Notes: generated by a model not told the origin, from the sequence alone. 25,101 nt of DNA from Draconibacterium orientale (GCA_022736595.1 DZDC01000023.1:1-25101), one strand, 5' to 3'; positions 1-8,773 are shown, numbered from the stretch's first letter. Numbers and translations are program-made.

Positions 1-3000
1 GGAATGGATTCCAGTGCCGTAGCCACTGCCAATTATAGTTTTAAGGTTGACACAGCCAAGGCTTCTGTGGCCTCAGGTAATTATAGCAGTCCTCAAACCG
101 TAAGTTTGAGTAGCTCAACCATGAGCGCAATTATTTATTATACCTTAAATGGAAATACACCCACCCAAAACGATTTGCTTTATTCTAATTCCATAGTTAT
201 TAATAGTAATATAACTTTAAAAACCAGAGGATATAAAACAGGGTATGATTCAAGCGTTGTAAGTACTTACAATTACAATTTTGTTAATCCCTCGGCAGCA
301 TTACCTACATTTAGTCCATTGGCAGGATCATTTTCATCAGCTCAAACGGTAAGCATAAGTTCTACAACTTCTAGCAGTACTATATATTATACTTTAGATG
401 GAAGCATACCAACAAGTGCTTCAACTTTATATGCAACACCCCTTTCTGTAAATACTACCACAACTATAAAAGCAAGGGCTTACGCTGCGGGTATGGACTC
501 CAGTGCAGTTGCTATTGGTGCTTTCATTATAAGAGTTGATACCATACATGCCTCAGTTCCTAGCGGTACTTACACAACACCCCAAACTATAAGTTTAAAT
601 ACAAGTACTTCAGGGGCAAGTATATATTACACTCTCAATGGAAATACTCCAACCCAATCAGATTCATTATACACAGTTCCTTTTACAATAAGTACAAATA
701 AAACCTTAAAAACTATTGGATTTAAAGCAGGTATAGATTCAAGTGTTATTAGTACCTACAATTACATTTTTACCGCTCCCATAGTTACTTTACCTTTGGT
801 GGATACCTTTGCTTATGGAATGAATAGTTTGCTTACCGATCATGGTTATGTAGCTGCTGCCAATGCAGGTATTAACCCAATAAAAGTTGCAAATTCTCCA
901 TTGGTTTATGCCACTTATCCTCAATCAAATAAAGGAAGTTCAATTTTGATAGATACTACAGGCGAAGATGTGAAAAAGAATTTTTACCGGATTAATGGGG
1001 GAGAGGTATATGCGTCATTTCTTGTGAATGTTACCAAAGCTACCACTTCAGGCGATTACTTCTTTCATTTTGGTGATACTACTGGAAGTAGCAATTTTAC
1101 TCGAGTATTTATCAAAAGGAATTCCTCTGGTGCCTTAGCTTTTGGAATTTCTAAGACAGGTTCTAGTACCACTTATACCAGTTATAATTATGCATTAAAC
1201 AATACCTATCATTTGGTGATAAACTATAAAATGATTGCAGGAAGTAGTAACGACAGTGTAAAATTATGGGTTAATCCAATTATGTATTCTAAACCTGCTG
1301 CTACCGTGGTCGGAAATACAAATTACTCCGATTTATTGAATGTAAGTAGCTATGCGTTCCGACAAGGTTCTAGCTCCAATGCTCCACGGCTTCAATTGAG
1401 TGGATTAATGGTTGACACCAGTTGGGATAGTTTGTTTAGCTCAGTCATGGCACCTGTTGCAACTCCAACCTTTAATCCAGCAGGTGGTAATTTTGACCAC
1501 GACACATTGGTTGCAATAAGCTGCGCCACTTCTGGAGCCAGTATCTATTACACCACTGATGGAACAAACCCCAGTTTGGCAAGTACCTTATACAGTGCGC
1601 CCATTAATGTGACTGGAACTACTATAATCAAAGCAATTGGATATAAAACTGGTTATGATTCGAGTGCTGTGGCTTCGGCAGCATATATTTTTGTGGTTGA
1701 TTCAATCATTGCTAGTATGCCAACGGGTTATTATCAAAATCCTATTTCAGTAAATTTAAGTACCTCAACTACCGGTGCTACCATTTATTACACCATTGAT
1801 GGCAGTACTCCAACTCAATCTTCACCTGTATATTCATCTGCGATTAATATCAGTAGCACTATCATATTAAAGGCTCGTGGTTATAAATTGGGTTACGGAT
1901 CAAGTCCAGTATTTTCGTGGGCTTATAGCTTTGGAGCTATGCCAGGCTCTTTACCATTTATTGATACATTTAATATTGCCATCAATTCTACATTGGTTTC
2001 CTATGGTTATACCGCGCATAGTGCTTCAGGCAGCAACAGTATTGAAGTTACTGGCCCAGCCCTTACCTATACCAATTACCCACTTTCTGGCAGTGGAAAT
2101 TCCATAACTGTGGATACTACTGGTGAGGATGTAAATAAATCATTCTCAAGCCTCAATTCAGGGACAGTGTATTCGTCTTTTCTTTTGAAGGTGAAAAAAG
2201 CAACCACCACAGGCGATTATTTTTTCCACATGGGAGCTGATACCTTGGCATCCACTTATAAAGGAAGGTTGTTTATCAAGCGAAATGCTTCAAACCAAGT
2301 GGCATTTGGAATTTCTAAATCTTCCACTACTGCTTCGGGAATCACCTATACAGGGTTTGACTATGCTTTAAATACAACCTATCATGTGATCATGGCTTAT
2401 GATATCAATTCTGGAACCAATGACGATTCTATTCTCTTATGGATTGACCCGGTGATGGCAATTCAACCACCAGCATTGATTTCATGCCCAGATGTTACAT
2501 CAAGTGATTTGGCTAATGTTGGTAGTTTTGCCTTTCGCCAAGGCAGTGGTAGTAATGCTCCTCGAGTTGAATTAAGTGGATTAATGATTGATACCTCATG
2601 GACCAATATGTTTGCAGGCGTTCCTTTACAGGTAAATACACCCTCATTCAATCCTCCAGCAGGTACTTATTCCACTGCTCAAAATGTAAGCATGCAAACT
2701 ACCACACCAGGTTCAACCATCTATTATACACTCGATGGCACTACACCAAATCAAAGCTCTACCTTATATACTGGTTCGGTTTTAATTAGTTCTACCACTA
2801 CCATTAAAGCGATTGCCTATAAAACAGGTTATCAAAACAGTAGCATTGGCATAGCAAATTATTCCATTAGTGCAGGATCAACACCCACCGTCAACACCCA
2901 ATCGGCCTCATTAATTGGCCCAGATTCAGCAGTATTGGTGGGAAGCGTTGTTTCAGATGGCGGAAGCGTCTTGACCGATAGAGGATTTTGCTATGCAACT

Positions 3001-3420
3001 CATTCAAATCCAACCATAAGCGATTTTGTGTCACATGTTAATGGAGGAGTTGGAGCCTACAATACCACCATCAAAAATTTGACCCCTAATACCACTTATT
3101 TCTTTAGAGCTTTTGCAACCAATAGTGCTGGAACATCCTATGGCCTCATTCTAAGTTTCAATACATTAAATATTTCCATAGAACCTTCTATTTCTAACCC
3201 TATAGTTGCTTATCCAAATCCTACAACTGAGCAAGTTGTTATTGAAAATGCCGAAGGCTTCCAATTGAATGTATTAAATGCTAATGGAGCTTTAGTACGC
3301 TCTATTCAACTGAATTCAATTCGCTATACTTTAAATGTTAGTGATTTAATTGGAGGTGTATATATTTTACAGATGAAAAAAGGGAATCAACTTATAACCT
3401 TGAAATTGGTTGTTGAATAA
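1..3420 (+). CDS. Large secreted repeat protein with T9SS type A sorting domain (5' end missing)
   Basis: This is the C-terminal part of a large exported or cell-surface protein; its molecular function is not known. The frame is open from base 1, and the ATG at base 4 is not the real start: the residues there (GMDSSAVA) match the end of an internal repeat (AAGMDSSAVA near residue 162), so the gene begins upstream. Numbering from that ATG, six repeats of about 75 residues resemble chitobiase/hexosaminidase C-terminal or Fn3-associated domains, each with an IYYTxDG-TP core: residues ~20-95, 101-175, 183-255, 488-560, 570-640 and 878-955. Two ~220-residue beta-rich modules lie at ~263-478 and ~649-870. 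An Fn3-like domain (~960-1055) and a ~75-residue C-terminal T9SS sorting domain (PNPTTEQ near 1070, then GGVYILQ and KLVVE at the end) follow. Ser and Thr are very abundant. It probably leaves the cell through the type IX system and is either released or anchored. Confidence 0.9.
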   Translation, partial: GMDSSAVATANYSFKVDTAKASVASGNYSSPQTVSLSSSTMSAIIYYTLNGNTPTQNDLLYSNSIVINSNITLKTRGYKTGYDSSVVSTYNYNFVNPSAALPTFSPLAGSFSSAQTVSISSTTSSSTIYYTLDGSIPTSASTLYATPLSVNTTTTIKARAYAAGMDSSAVAIGAFIIRVDTIHASVPSGTYTTPQTISLNTSTSGASIYYTLNGNTPTQSDSLYTVPFTISTNKTLKTIGFKAGIDSSVISTYNYIFTAPIVTLPLVDTFAYGMNSLLTDHGYVAAANAGINPIKVANSPLVYATYPQSNKGSSILIDTTGEDVKKNFYRINGGEVYASFLVNVTKATTSGDYFFHFGDTTGSSNFTRVFIKRNSSGALAFGISKTGSSTTYTSYNYALNNTYHLVINYKMIAGSSNDSVKLWVNPIMYSKPAATVVGNTNYSDLLNVSSYAFRQGSSSNAPRLQLSGLMVDTSWDSLFSSVMAPVATPTFNPAGGNFDHDTLVAISCATSGASIYYTTDGTNPSLASTLYSAPINVTGTTIIKAIGYKTGYDSSAVASAAYIFVVDSIIASMPTGYYQNPISVNLSTSTTGATIYYTIDGSTPTQSSPVYSSAINISSTIILKARGYKLGYGSSPVFSWAYSFGAMPGSLPFIDTFNIAINSTLVSYGYTAHSASGSNSIEVTGPALTYTNYPLSGSGNSITVDTTGEDVNKSFSSLNSGTVYSSFLLKVKKATTTGDYFFHMGADTLASTYKGRLFIKRNASNQVAFGISKSSTTASGITYTGFDYALNTTYHVIMAYDINSGTNDDSILLWIDPVMAIQPPALISCPDVTSSDLANVGSFAFRQGSGSNAPRVELSGLMIDTSWTNMFAGVPLQVNTPSFNPPAGTYSTAQNVSMQTTTPGSTIYYTLDGTTPNQSSTLYTGSVLISSTTTIKAIAYKTGYQNSSIGIANYSISAGSTPTVNTQSASLIGPDSAVLVGSVVSDGGSVLTDRGFCYATHSNPTISDFVSHVNGGVGAYNTTIKNLTPNTTYFFRAFATNSAGTSYGLILSFNTLNISIEPSISNPIVAYPNPTTEQVVIENAEGFQLNVLNANGALVRSIQLNSIRYTLNVSDLIGGVYILQMKKGNQLITLKLVVE

Positions 3421-3443
3421 AATCAATTTATCGATAAACATCG

Positions 3444-3477
3444 AAGCGCAGCGTATTAATGCTGCGCTTTTTTTTTT
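3444..3477 (+). terminator. Rho-independent terminator of the secreted repeat protein gene
   Basis: A 9-bp perfect stem (AAGCGCAGC pairing with GCTGCGCTT) with an 8-base loop runs directly into a T tract of about ten bases. It starts 24 bases after the stop codon of the upstream gene. Confidence 0.9.
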
Positions 3478-3791
3478 GAGAACGCTAAAAAACATCATTT
3501 TAAAGACATTAGGGATTTATATCATTGGGCAAATACTTATCATAAATATGCGACTGTGAAGACCTTTGTTCGGAAAATATTTTGATTGTATTAATAAAAA
3601 TATAGGGCAATTGTCATAAAATATAGTGTCTGAAAATATGTTTTTAGATATTTAAGCGAGAAAATGGCTCAAAGAAGGTATAAAAGTATTATTTAGCATA
3701 AAATAATTAACAGTCCAAGTTACTGATTATAAAAAATATAAAGACCATTATGTGTAAAAGTCAATTCATGACTTAGTATTAATCGTAGTCG
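3478..3791. other. AT-rich intergenic stretch without a recognisable gene
   Basis: I read this stretch in both directions and found only very short open frames (for example ten codons from the ATG at 3664) with no recognisable protein. There is no tRNA-like cloverleaf and no clear long inverted repeat. It separates the terminator of the secreted protein gene from the nuo promoter and may contain upstream regulatory sites that I cannot identify. Confidence 0.5.
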
Positions 3792-3827
3792 TTTTTGGCA
3801 ATGGTTTTGGTTTAATAAATACATTTG
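3792..3827 (+). promoter_or_regulatory. Bacteroidota-type promoter of the nuo operon
   Basis: A -7 box TACATTTG (3820-3827) matches the Bacteroidota housekeeping consensus TAnnTTTG exactly. A -33-like TTTTTGG (3792-3798) lies 22 bases upstream of it, within the spacing known for this phylum. Transcription would start near 3833, giving a leader of about 20 bases before the nuoA ATG at 3855. Confidence 0.6.
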
Positions 3828-3854
3828 CGCCTGTTATTTAACAAAAATTAAGTT

Positions 3855-4205
3855 ATGGGAATAGAAGCATTACTTGTTTTTCCGCTTTCAGGAATATTCT
3901 TGATATTATTTGCCAATTTTTTGGCTAATTTAATTTCGTATAAGTCTGATAATGAACGTAAGCGAGAACCTTATGAGAGTGGAATACCAACCATTGGTAG
4001 CACTTGGATTCAGTTTAAAGTAGGTTATTATTTATTTGCAATCATCTTCTTGATCTTTGACGTCGAAGTTATCTTTTTGATGCCTTGGGCAGTAGTGTTT
4101 AAGCAAATAGGATTGGTAGCTTTTATAGAAATACTAATATTCTTAGTGATTTTAGGTATTGGATTACTTTACGCATGGAAAAAACGCGCATTAAGATGGG
4201 AATAG
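3855..4205 (+). CDS. nuoA: NADH-quinone oxidoreductase subunit A
   Basis: This is a small membrane subunit of respiratory complex I, located in the cytoplasmic membrane near the quinone cavity. The 116-residue length is normal for the family, and three hydrophobic helices are visible. The family loop is present as REPYESGIPTIG (about residues 38-49), and the second helix carries the conserved FDVEVIFLMPWA with its acidic pair. It is the first gene of the nuo operon and sits about 20 bases after the predicted transcription start. Its end overlaps the start of nuoB, consistent with translational coupling. The identification is secure because both motifs and the gene order agree. Confidence 0.96.
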   Translation: MGIEALLVFPLSGIFLILFANFLANLISYKSDNERKREPYESGIPTIGSTWIQFKVGYYLFAIIFLIFDVEVIFLMPWAVVFKQIGLVAFIEILIFLVILGIGLLYAWKKRALRWE

Positions 4206-4777
4206 AACATAAACACGAAAACACAGAACTTGGGAAAGATTTTCCAGGTCAATTAATTCCTGCCGGCAATGGCGGAAACATAGTGGTTACCTCTTTGGAT
4301 AGCCTTATCAATTGGGGTCGTAAAAACTCATTATGGCCACTGTATTTTGGTACCAGTTGTTGTGCCATAGAGATGATGCAAACTGGAGCAGCTCGCCACG
4401 ATTGGTCGCGATTTGGCTTTGAAGTGGCACGTCCGACTCCTCGTCAGGCCGATTTGATTATCATCGCTGGGACCATTACTGTTAAAATGGCTCCCGTACT
4501 TCGTCGCCTTTACGATCAGATGGCTGAACCTAAATATGTAATTGCCATGGGAGCCTGTGCTGTTTCAGGTGGACCTTTTTATTACAACAGTTACAGCGTG
4601 GTGCGTGGTGCCGATCACGTGATCCCTGTGGATGTGTATGTGCCCGGTTGCCCACCTCGCCCAGAAGCACTTATGGATGCAATGTTCGAGTTGCAGAATA
4701 AAATCGAAAATGAAAGTATGAAATACCGTACCGTTAATAATCCTATTGATGGTTTCGATGAAGGATTTAAAAAATAG
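4196..4777 (+). CDS. nuoB: NADH-quinone oxidoreductase subunit B (cluster N2 subunit)
   Basis: This subunit of the connecting module carries the terminal 4Fe-4S cluster N2, which passes electrons to quinone. Counted from the ATG at 4196, the four cluster ligands are Cys55 and Cys56 (in GTSCCAIEMM), Cys121 (GACAVSGG) and Cys152 (VPGCPPRPEAL); the adjacent cysteine pair is typical of the family. Two starts are possible. The ATG at 4196 overlaps nuoA by 10 bases and gives 193 residues. The in-frame ATG at 4175 overlaps by 31 bases and gives 200. I prefer the shorter overlap, but the sequence does not decide between them. The nuoB stop TAG ends at 4777, next to nuoC. Confidence 0.95.
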   Translation: MGIEHKHENTELGKDFPGQLIPAGNGGNIVVTSLDSLINWGRKNSLWPLYFGTSCCAIEMMQTGAARHDWSRFGFEVARPTPRQADLIIIAGTITVKMAPVLRRLYDQMAEPKYVIAMGACAVSGGPFYYNSYSVVRGADHVIPVDVYVPGCPPRPEALMDAMFELQNKIENESMKYRTVNNPIDGFDEGFKK

Positions 4778-4782
4778 TGAAG

Positions 4783-5244
4783 ATGACCAAGTCTGAATTA
4801 AAAGAATTAATTGCACCACTGAGTCCAAATTTGAATTTGGTGGAAGAGGGTTCTGAATTCCTTATTGTGGAAGTTCAACCCAGCGAATTGCATCAAGTAG
4901 CTAAACAACTTAGAGATCATAGCAAATTAGCCTTTGACTATTTATTTAGTCTTACAGGAGTTGATTATGGGACAGAACTTGGGGTGGTTTACCATCTCGA
5001 ATCCACCAAAACAGGAGCTATGATCAGCCTAAAAGTAAAAACTGCTGATCGCGAAAATCCTAATTTCGATAGCGTTTTTGACCTGTGGCCAGCTGCAGAA
5101 TACAACGAATCAGAAGCCTACGACTTCTATGGTATTCGTTTCAATAACCATCCCAATCTTCGCCGTCTCTTTATGGATGAAGATTGGAAAGGATGGCCAA
5201 TGCGTAAAGATTATTCCGATGATTTTAATATGCTCGTAAGATAA
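4783..5244 (+). CDS. nuoC: NADH-quinone oxidoreductase subunit C
   Basis: This peripheral, cofactor-free subunit of the complex I connecting module packs against NuoD. It is 153 residues long and separate from nuoD, unlike the fused nuoCD of E. coli. The family signature lies near the C-terminus at about residues 108-131: EAYDFYGIRF, then NHPNLRRLFM, then DWKGWPMRKDY. I chose the ATG at 4783, five bases after the nuoB stop. A GTG at 4777 in the same frame would add two residues and overlap the nuoB stop by one base. Five bases separate its stop from the nuoD ATG, so these genes are almost certainly co-transcribed. Confidence 0.94.
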   Translation: MTKSELKELIAPLSPNLNLVEEGSEFLIVEVQPSELHQVAKQLRDHSKLAFDYLFSLTGVDYGTELGVVYHLESTKTGAMISLKVKTADRENPNFDSVFDLWPAAEYNESEAYDFYGIRFNNHPNLRRLFMDEDWKGWPMRKDYSDDFNMLVR

Positions 5245-5249
5245 TAAGC

Positions 5250-6374
5250 ATGGAACAACAAACTTTTCTAGCCGACAAAATCCGTACGCAGGAGTACTTC
5301 CTTAACATGGGACCTCAGCACCCTGCTACCCATGGTGTTATGCGTATGGTGCTTAAACTTGATGGTGAAATTATTAGAAATATTGACCCCGTATTGGGTT
5401 ATATCCATCGCTCCATCGAAAAGATGTGTGAGCACGACAATTACAAACAAATCATTCACCTTACCGATCGTCTCGACTACCTTTCAGCTCACATGAACAA
5501 TGAAGCGGTGGCGCTTTTGGTAGAAAAAGCCAGTGGTATCGAAGTAAGCGACCGCATTAAGGTAATTCGTACCATGATGTCAGAGCTTACCCGTATCGCC
5601 AGCCACACTTTATGGTGGGGTGTGATGGGAATGGATACCGGAGCCCTTACCACTTTTATGTATGCCTTCCGCGATCGCGAATTGATCAACGATATCATGG
5701 AAGAAACCTGTGGTGCTCGCCTTACAATGAATTACAGTGTAATTGGTGGTGTGCGTTACGATTTGCACGAAAATTTCGTTAAACGTGTTAAAGATTTTAT
5801 TGTTCATTTCAAGAAGAAACTTCCTGAATATGATCGATTACTTTCAGATAATGTGATCTTTAGAAAACGTACTGAAGGGATTGGTTACATCACTAAAGAA
5901 GAGGCTATCGCTTTTGGATTGAATGGTCCTACCGGACGAGCCTCAGGTTTTGCTTGCGATATTCGCAAACTTAAGCCTTATAGTGCTTACGATAGAGTAG
6001 AATTCCAAGAAGTTATGGCTACCGAAGGCGATGCATTTGCCCGATACAAAGTGAGAATCTTAGAAATGTGGGAATCGCTTCGAATTTTAGAACAATTGGT
6101 AGATCAAATTCCAGAAGGAGAACATCGAGTGAAAACCAAAGCCGTAATTAAATTGCCTGTTGGCGAATATTTGCAGCGCGTTGAAACAGCTCGTGGCGAT
6201 TTTGGAGTTTATGTGATTAGCGATGGAGGTTCAAGTCCATATCGACTCAAATTCCGCTCTCCCGGTTTTGCCAATTTACATGGTTTAAACAAAATGAGCA
6301 TCGGATATAAGATTGCCGACCTTATTGTGAACTTTTCAACCATCGACGTGGTGGTACCTGATATGGACCGTTAA
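5250..6374 (+). CDS. nuoD: NADH-quinone oxidoreductase subunit D (49 kDa, quinone site)
   Basis: This subunit forms the quinone-reduction pocket together with NuoB. It is 374 residues long, slightly shorter than many homologues (about 390-410). The N-terminal GPQHPATHG supplies His28, and RLDYLS supplies Tyr77. They are 49 residues apart, as are the quinone-contacting His38 and Tyr87 of Thermus Nqo4 that they match. Other family blocks are present: IHRSIEKMCEHDNY, GARLTMNY, GRASGFACDIR, SDGGSSPYR and a C-terminal DMDR. The ATG at 5250 follows nuoC by 5 bases. The next gene, 11 bases downstream, is nuoH, so nuoE, nuoF and nuoG are missing from their usual place. Confidence 0.96.
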   Translation: MEQQTFLADKIRTQEYFLNMGPQHPATHGVMRMVLKLDGEIIRNIDPVLGYIHRSIEKMCEHDNYKQIIHLTDRLDYLSAHMNNEAVALLVEKASGIEVSDRIKVIRTMMSELTRIASHTLWWGVMGMDTGALTTFMYAFRDRELINDIMEETCGARLTMNYSVIGGVRYDLHENFVKRVKDFIVHFKKKLPEYDRLLSDNVIFRKRTEGIGYITKEEAIAFGLNGPTGRASGFACDIRKLKPYSAYDRVEFQEVMATEGDAFARYKVRILEMWESLRILEQLVDQIPEGEHRVKTKAVIKLPVGEYLQRVETARGDFGVYVISDGGSSPYRLKFRSPGFANLHGLNKMSIGYKIADLIVNFSTIDVVVPDMDR

Positions 6375-6385
6375 ATGATTTAAAT

Positions 6386-7432
6386 ATGATGAATCTTACA
6401 ATAATTTCTGAATGGCTTAGTCATTATATTGCTGCAGAGGTGGCATTTTACGCTGAGCTCATAGTGATAGCCGTAATTTATCTTTCTGTTTTTGCCCTTC
6501 TAGGTCTTTTCTTAGTATGGCTTGAACGTAGAGTTGCCGGTTTCTTTCAATTGCGTTTAGGTCCCAATAGAGTAGGGCCCATGGGGCTTTTCCAAACCTT
6601 AGCCGACGCACTTAAATTGGTTTCCAAAGAGCTTACAGGCACCTCTAAAGCTGATAAATTTTTATACAAATTGGCTCCTTATTTTGTAATTATCACTGCG
6701 CTAATGGCCATTGCAGTTCTCCCTTTTTCTGGTGAATTGCAGGCATTTGATGTTAATATTGGTTTGTTCTTTATTAGCTCAGTTTCTTCAATTAGCGTAA
6801 TTGGTATTTTCTTGGCTGGTTGGGCAAGTAACAATAAGTATTCGCTAATTGGCGGTATGCGTACCGGTATTCAAATGATTAGTTATGAATTATCTGTTGG
6901 AATGGTGGTGGTAACCATGGCTACGTTGGCTGGCACACTCCAGTTATCAGAATTGGTGGCACTTCAGAAAGATGGATGGTTTATTTTTACGGGACATGTT
7001 CCTGCTTTCATCGCTTTTGCCATATTCATTATTGCGGGAACTGCTGAATCGAATCGTACTCCTTTTGACTTGGTGGAAGCTGAATCAGAACTTGGAGCAG
7101 GATATCATACCGAATACTCTGGTATGAACTTCGCCTATTATTTCTTAGCAGAATTTGTGAATATGTTTATTATCTCAGCTGTTGCTGTGGTGATATTTTT
7201 TGGAGGCTGGTTATCGCCATTTGGAATAACTGATAATATTCCATACGTGGGTGTATTCTGGTTTTTATTTAAAACCATGGCAGTAGTATTCTTGATGATG
7301 TGGTTTAGATGGACTTTTCCTCGTTTGAGAATTGACCAACTACTCACCTTGGAATGGAAATATTTAATACCAATCAATATGGTAAACATCGTTTTGATGG
7401 CGCTTTTGGTTTGGTTAGGTTTAACTTTTTAA
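6386..7432 (+). CDS. nuoH: NADH-quinone oxidoreductase subunit H
   Basis: This membrane subunit links the quinone cavity to the proton-pumping antiporter-like subunits. It has 348 residues and about eight hydrophobic segments, both usual for the family. Diagnostic blocks are ERRVAGFFQLRLGPNRVGP near residue 50 and the acidic loop with SNRTPFDLVEAESELGAGY followed by HTEYSGMNF near residue 225. The carboxylates of this loop are thought to take part in coupling quinone chemistry to proton movement. Two adjacent ATG codons (6386 and 6389) are both possible starts. It begins 11 bases after nuoD and ends 9 bases before nuoI. Confidence 0.96.
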   Translation: MMNLTIISEWLSHYIAAEVAFYAELIVIAVIYLSVFALLGLFLVWLERRVAGFFQLRLGPNRVGPMGLFQTLADALKLVSKELTGTSKADKFLYKLAPYFVIITALMAIAVLPFSGELQAFDVNIGLFFISSVSSISVIGIFLAGWASNNKYSLIGGMRTGIQMISYELSVGMVVVTMATLAGTLQLSELVALQKDGWFIFTGHVPAFIAFAIFIIAGTAESNRTPFDLVEAESELGAGYHTEYSGMNFAYYFLAEFVNMFIISAVAVVIFFGGWLSPFGITDNIPYVGVFWFLFKTMAVVFLMMWFRWTFPRLRIDQLLTLEWKYLIPINMVNIVLMALLVWLGLTF

Positions 7433-7441
7433 GAAAATTAT

Positions 7442-7933
7442 ATGAGCTATATAGGTGATATAATCAATGGTAGCAAGACCTTACTCACAGGGATGAGTAT
7501 AACAGGTAATTATTTCTTCAAGAATTTGTTTACTCGAAAAGACGTAATTACCCAGCTCTATCCTGATAACATGAATGAATTGAAGATGTTTGATCGATTC
7601 AAGGGTGAGGTGATTATGTTTCATGATGAAAATAATCAACATAAATGTGATGCTTGTACCAATTGCGAAATAATCTGCCCCAATGGCAGTATCGAAATAG
7701 TTTGGGAACGCGTGGCAGATCCTGAAACGGGAAAAAATAAAAAGGTGCTTCTCAATCACATTTACCATTTAGAAATGTGTACCATGTGTGGATTGTGCAT
7801 CGAAGTATGCCCTGCTGATGCGATAGGCTGGGGACAAGATTTTCATCATGTTACACGTGATAGAGCCGATTTAACCAAAGTGCTTAATAAACCTGGATCG
7901 AGTATAATGCCAGGAGTAAAGGAGAAGAAATAA
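7442..7933 (+). CDS. nuoI: NADH-quinone oxidoreductase subunit I (2x 4Fe-4S)
   Basis: This ferredoxin-like subunit carries clusters N6a and N6b, which relay electrons to cluster N2 in NuoB. Of its 163 residues, two complete CxxCxxCxxxCP motifs supply the ligands: Cys69, 72, 75, 79 and Cys113, 116, 119, 123. An amphipathic N-terminal stretch before residue 60 probably lies on the membrane. In complexes without NuoEFG, this is the most exposed end of the electron chain, so an external donor such as ferredoxin would most plausibly dock here; that is inference. The stop codon overlaps the nuoJ start (TAATG), indicating translational coupling. Confidence 0.95.
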   Translation: MSYIGDIINGSKTLLTGMSITGNYFFKNLFTRKDVITQLYPDNMNELKMFDRFKGEVIMFHDENNQHKCDACTNCEIICPNGSIEIVWERVADPETGKNKKVLLNHIYHLEMCTMCGLCIEVCPADAIGWGQDFHHVTRDRADLTKVLNKPGSSIMPGVKEKK

Positions 7934-8448
7934 TGGAGAAATTTATTTTTTATTTTATTGCAATGGTAATGGTAGTGTTTTCTATCATGGCCGTAAGTAG
8001 TCGCAATATTATGCGTTCTATTATCTACTTATTGTTTGTGCTCTTGGGCATTGCAGGTATTTACTTTATGCTTAATTTTTACTTTCTTGGAGCAGTTCAA
8101 ATGACGGTGTATGCAGGGGGTGTGATTATCCTCTACATCAACTCCATTATGTTGGTAGAAAAAATTGGAGAACCGATGGATGCGCCAAAACTACTTCATC
8201 AGCTTATAGCAGGAGGAATAAGTGCATTAGGAATAGGAGCTGGCGTTTTTGCTTTTAGCAATTACTCCTTTACTATAGCCGCCGAAGAATCCACTACCAC
8301 CATTAATGATGTGGGAACGGCCATGCTTAGCTATGGAGAAAATGGCTTTATACTTCCATTCGAAGTAGTAAGTATGTTGCTTTTGGCAGTAATGGTTGGA
8401 GCTATAGTTATAGCAAAGAGTTATCATCAAAAAGAAAACACTAAATAA
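7933..8448 (+). CDS. nuoJ: NADH-quinone oxidoreductase subunit J
   Basis: This is a membrane subunit of complex I with 171 residues and about five hydrophobic helices. The third helix contains the family block VQMTVYAGGVIILYINSIML (near residues 55-75), where NuoJ has its conserved tyrosine and a pi-bulge involved in proton-channel gating. The N-terminal SRNIMRSIIYL also fits the family. The ATG at 7933 shares one base with the nuoI stop. nuoK follows after 6 bases. Confidence 0.93.
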   Translation: MEKFIFYFIAMVMVVFSIMAVSSRNIMRSIIYLLFVLLGIAGIYFMLNFYFLGAVQMTVYAGGVIILYINSIMLVEKIGEPMDAPKLLHQLIAGGISALGIGAGVFAFSNYSFTIAAEESTTTINDVGTAMLSYGENGFILPFEVVSMLLLAVMVGAIVIAKSYHQKENTK

Positions 8449-8454
8449 TCAAAT

Positions 8455-8772
8455 ATGATATCTGGAGTTAGCATTTACGAGATATTGATTTTAAGTACCA
8501 TCATTTTCTTCATTGGCGTTTATGGTTTTTTCACTCGGAAAAACTTAATTGCCATGTTGATGTCGATTGAACTTATTCTCAATTCTGCCGCACTTAATTT
8601 TGTTGTGGCAAATAAATACCTTTTCCCTGGTAATATAGAAGGGAACATCTTCTCGCTGTTTATTATTGCAATTGCTGCTGCTGAGACCGCTCTGGCATTG
8701 GCTATCGTAATCAATTTATACCGCTTGATTATGTCACTTAAGACAAAAGATTTAGAAACCATGAAATACTAA
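8455..8772 (+). CDS. nuoK: NADH-quinone oxidoreductase subunit K
   Basis: This small three-helix membrane subunit is related to MrpC and belongs to the proton-translocating arm. Its 105 residues are normal in length. The two membrane glutamates needed for proton transfer are present: Glu39 in MSIELILN and Glu77 in AAAETALALA, matching E. coli Glu36 and Glu72. The loop between them is about two residues longer than in E. coli. It starts 6 bases after nuoJ and ends one base before the first of two possible nuoL ATG codons. Confidence 0.95.
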   Translation: MISGVSIYEILILSTIIFFIGVYGFFTRKNLIAMLMSIELILNSAALNFVVANKYLFPGNIEGNIFSLFIIAIAAAETALALAIVINLYRLIMSLKTKDLETMKY

Positions 8773-8773
8773 G

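Noticed and set aside
4..6. ATG at base 4 as the start of the large repeat protein
   Set aside because: The surrounding residues (GMDSSAVA) are the end of a repeat that recurs inside the protein, there is no signal peptide, and the frame is open to the window edge. The gene starts upstream.
1..2870. Repeated DNA suggestive of a CRISPR array or satellite
   Set aside because: The repeats are protein domain repeats of ~75 codons with diverged DNA, in one continuous reading frame, and not short identical repeats with spacers.
3478..3791. Possible tRNA or small RNA gene in the region before nuoA
   Set aside because: No cloverleaf arms, no conserved T-loop sequence and no internal terminator hairpin were found.
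4175..4195. Upstream ATG at 4175 as the nuoB start
   Set aside because: Possible, but it would overlap nuoA by 31 bases. The ATG at 4196 overlaps by only 10. The choice does not affect the identification.
4777..4782. GTG at 4777 as the nuoC start
   Set aside because: It adds only two residues and uses a rarer start codon inside the nuoB stop. The ATG at 4783 is preferred.
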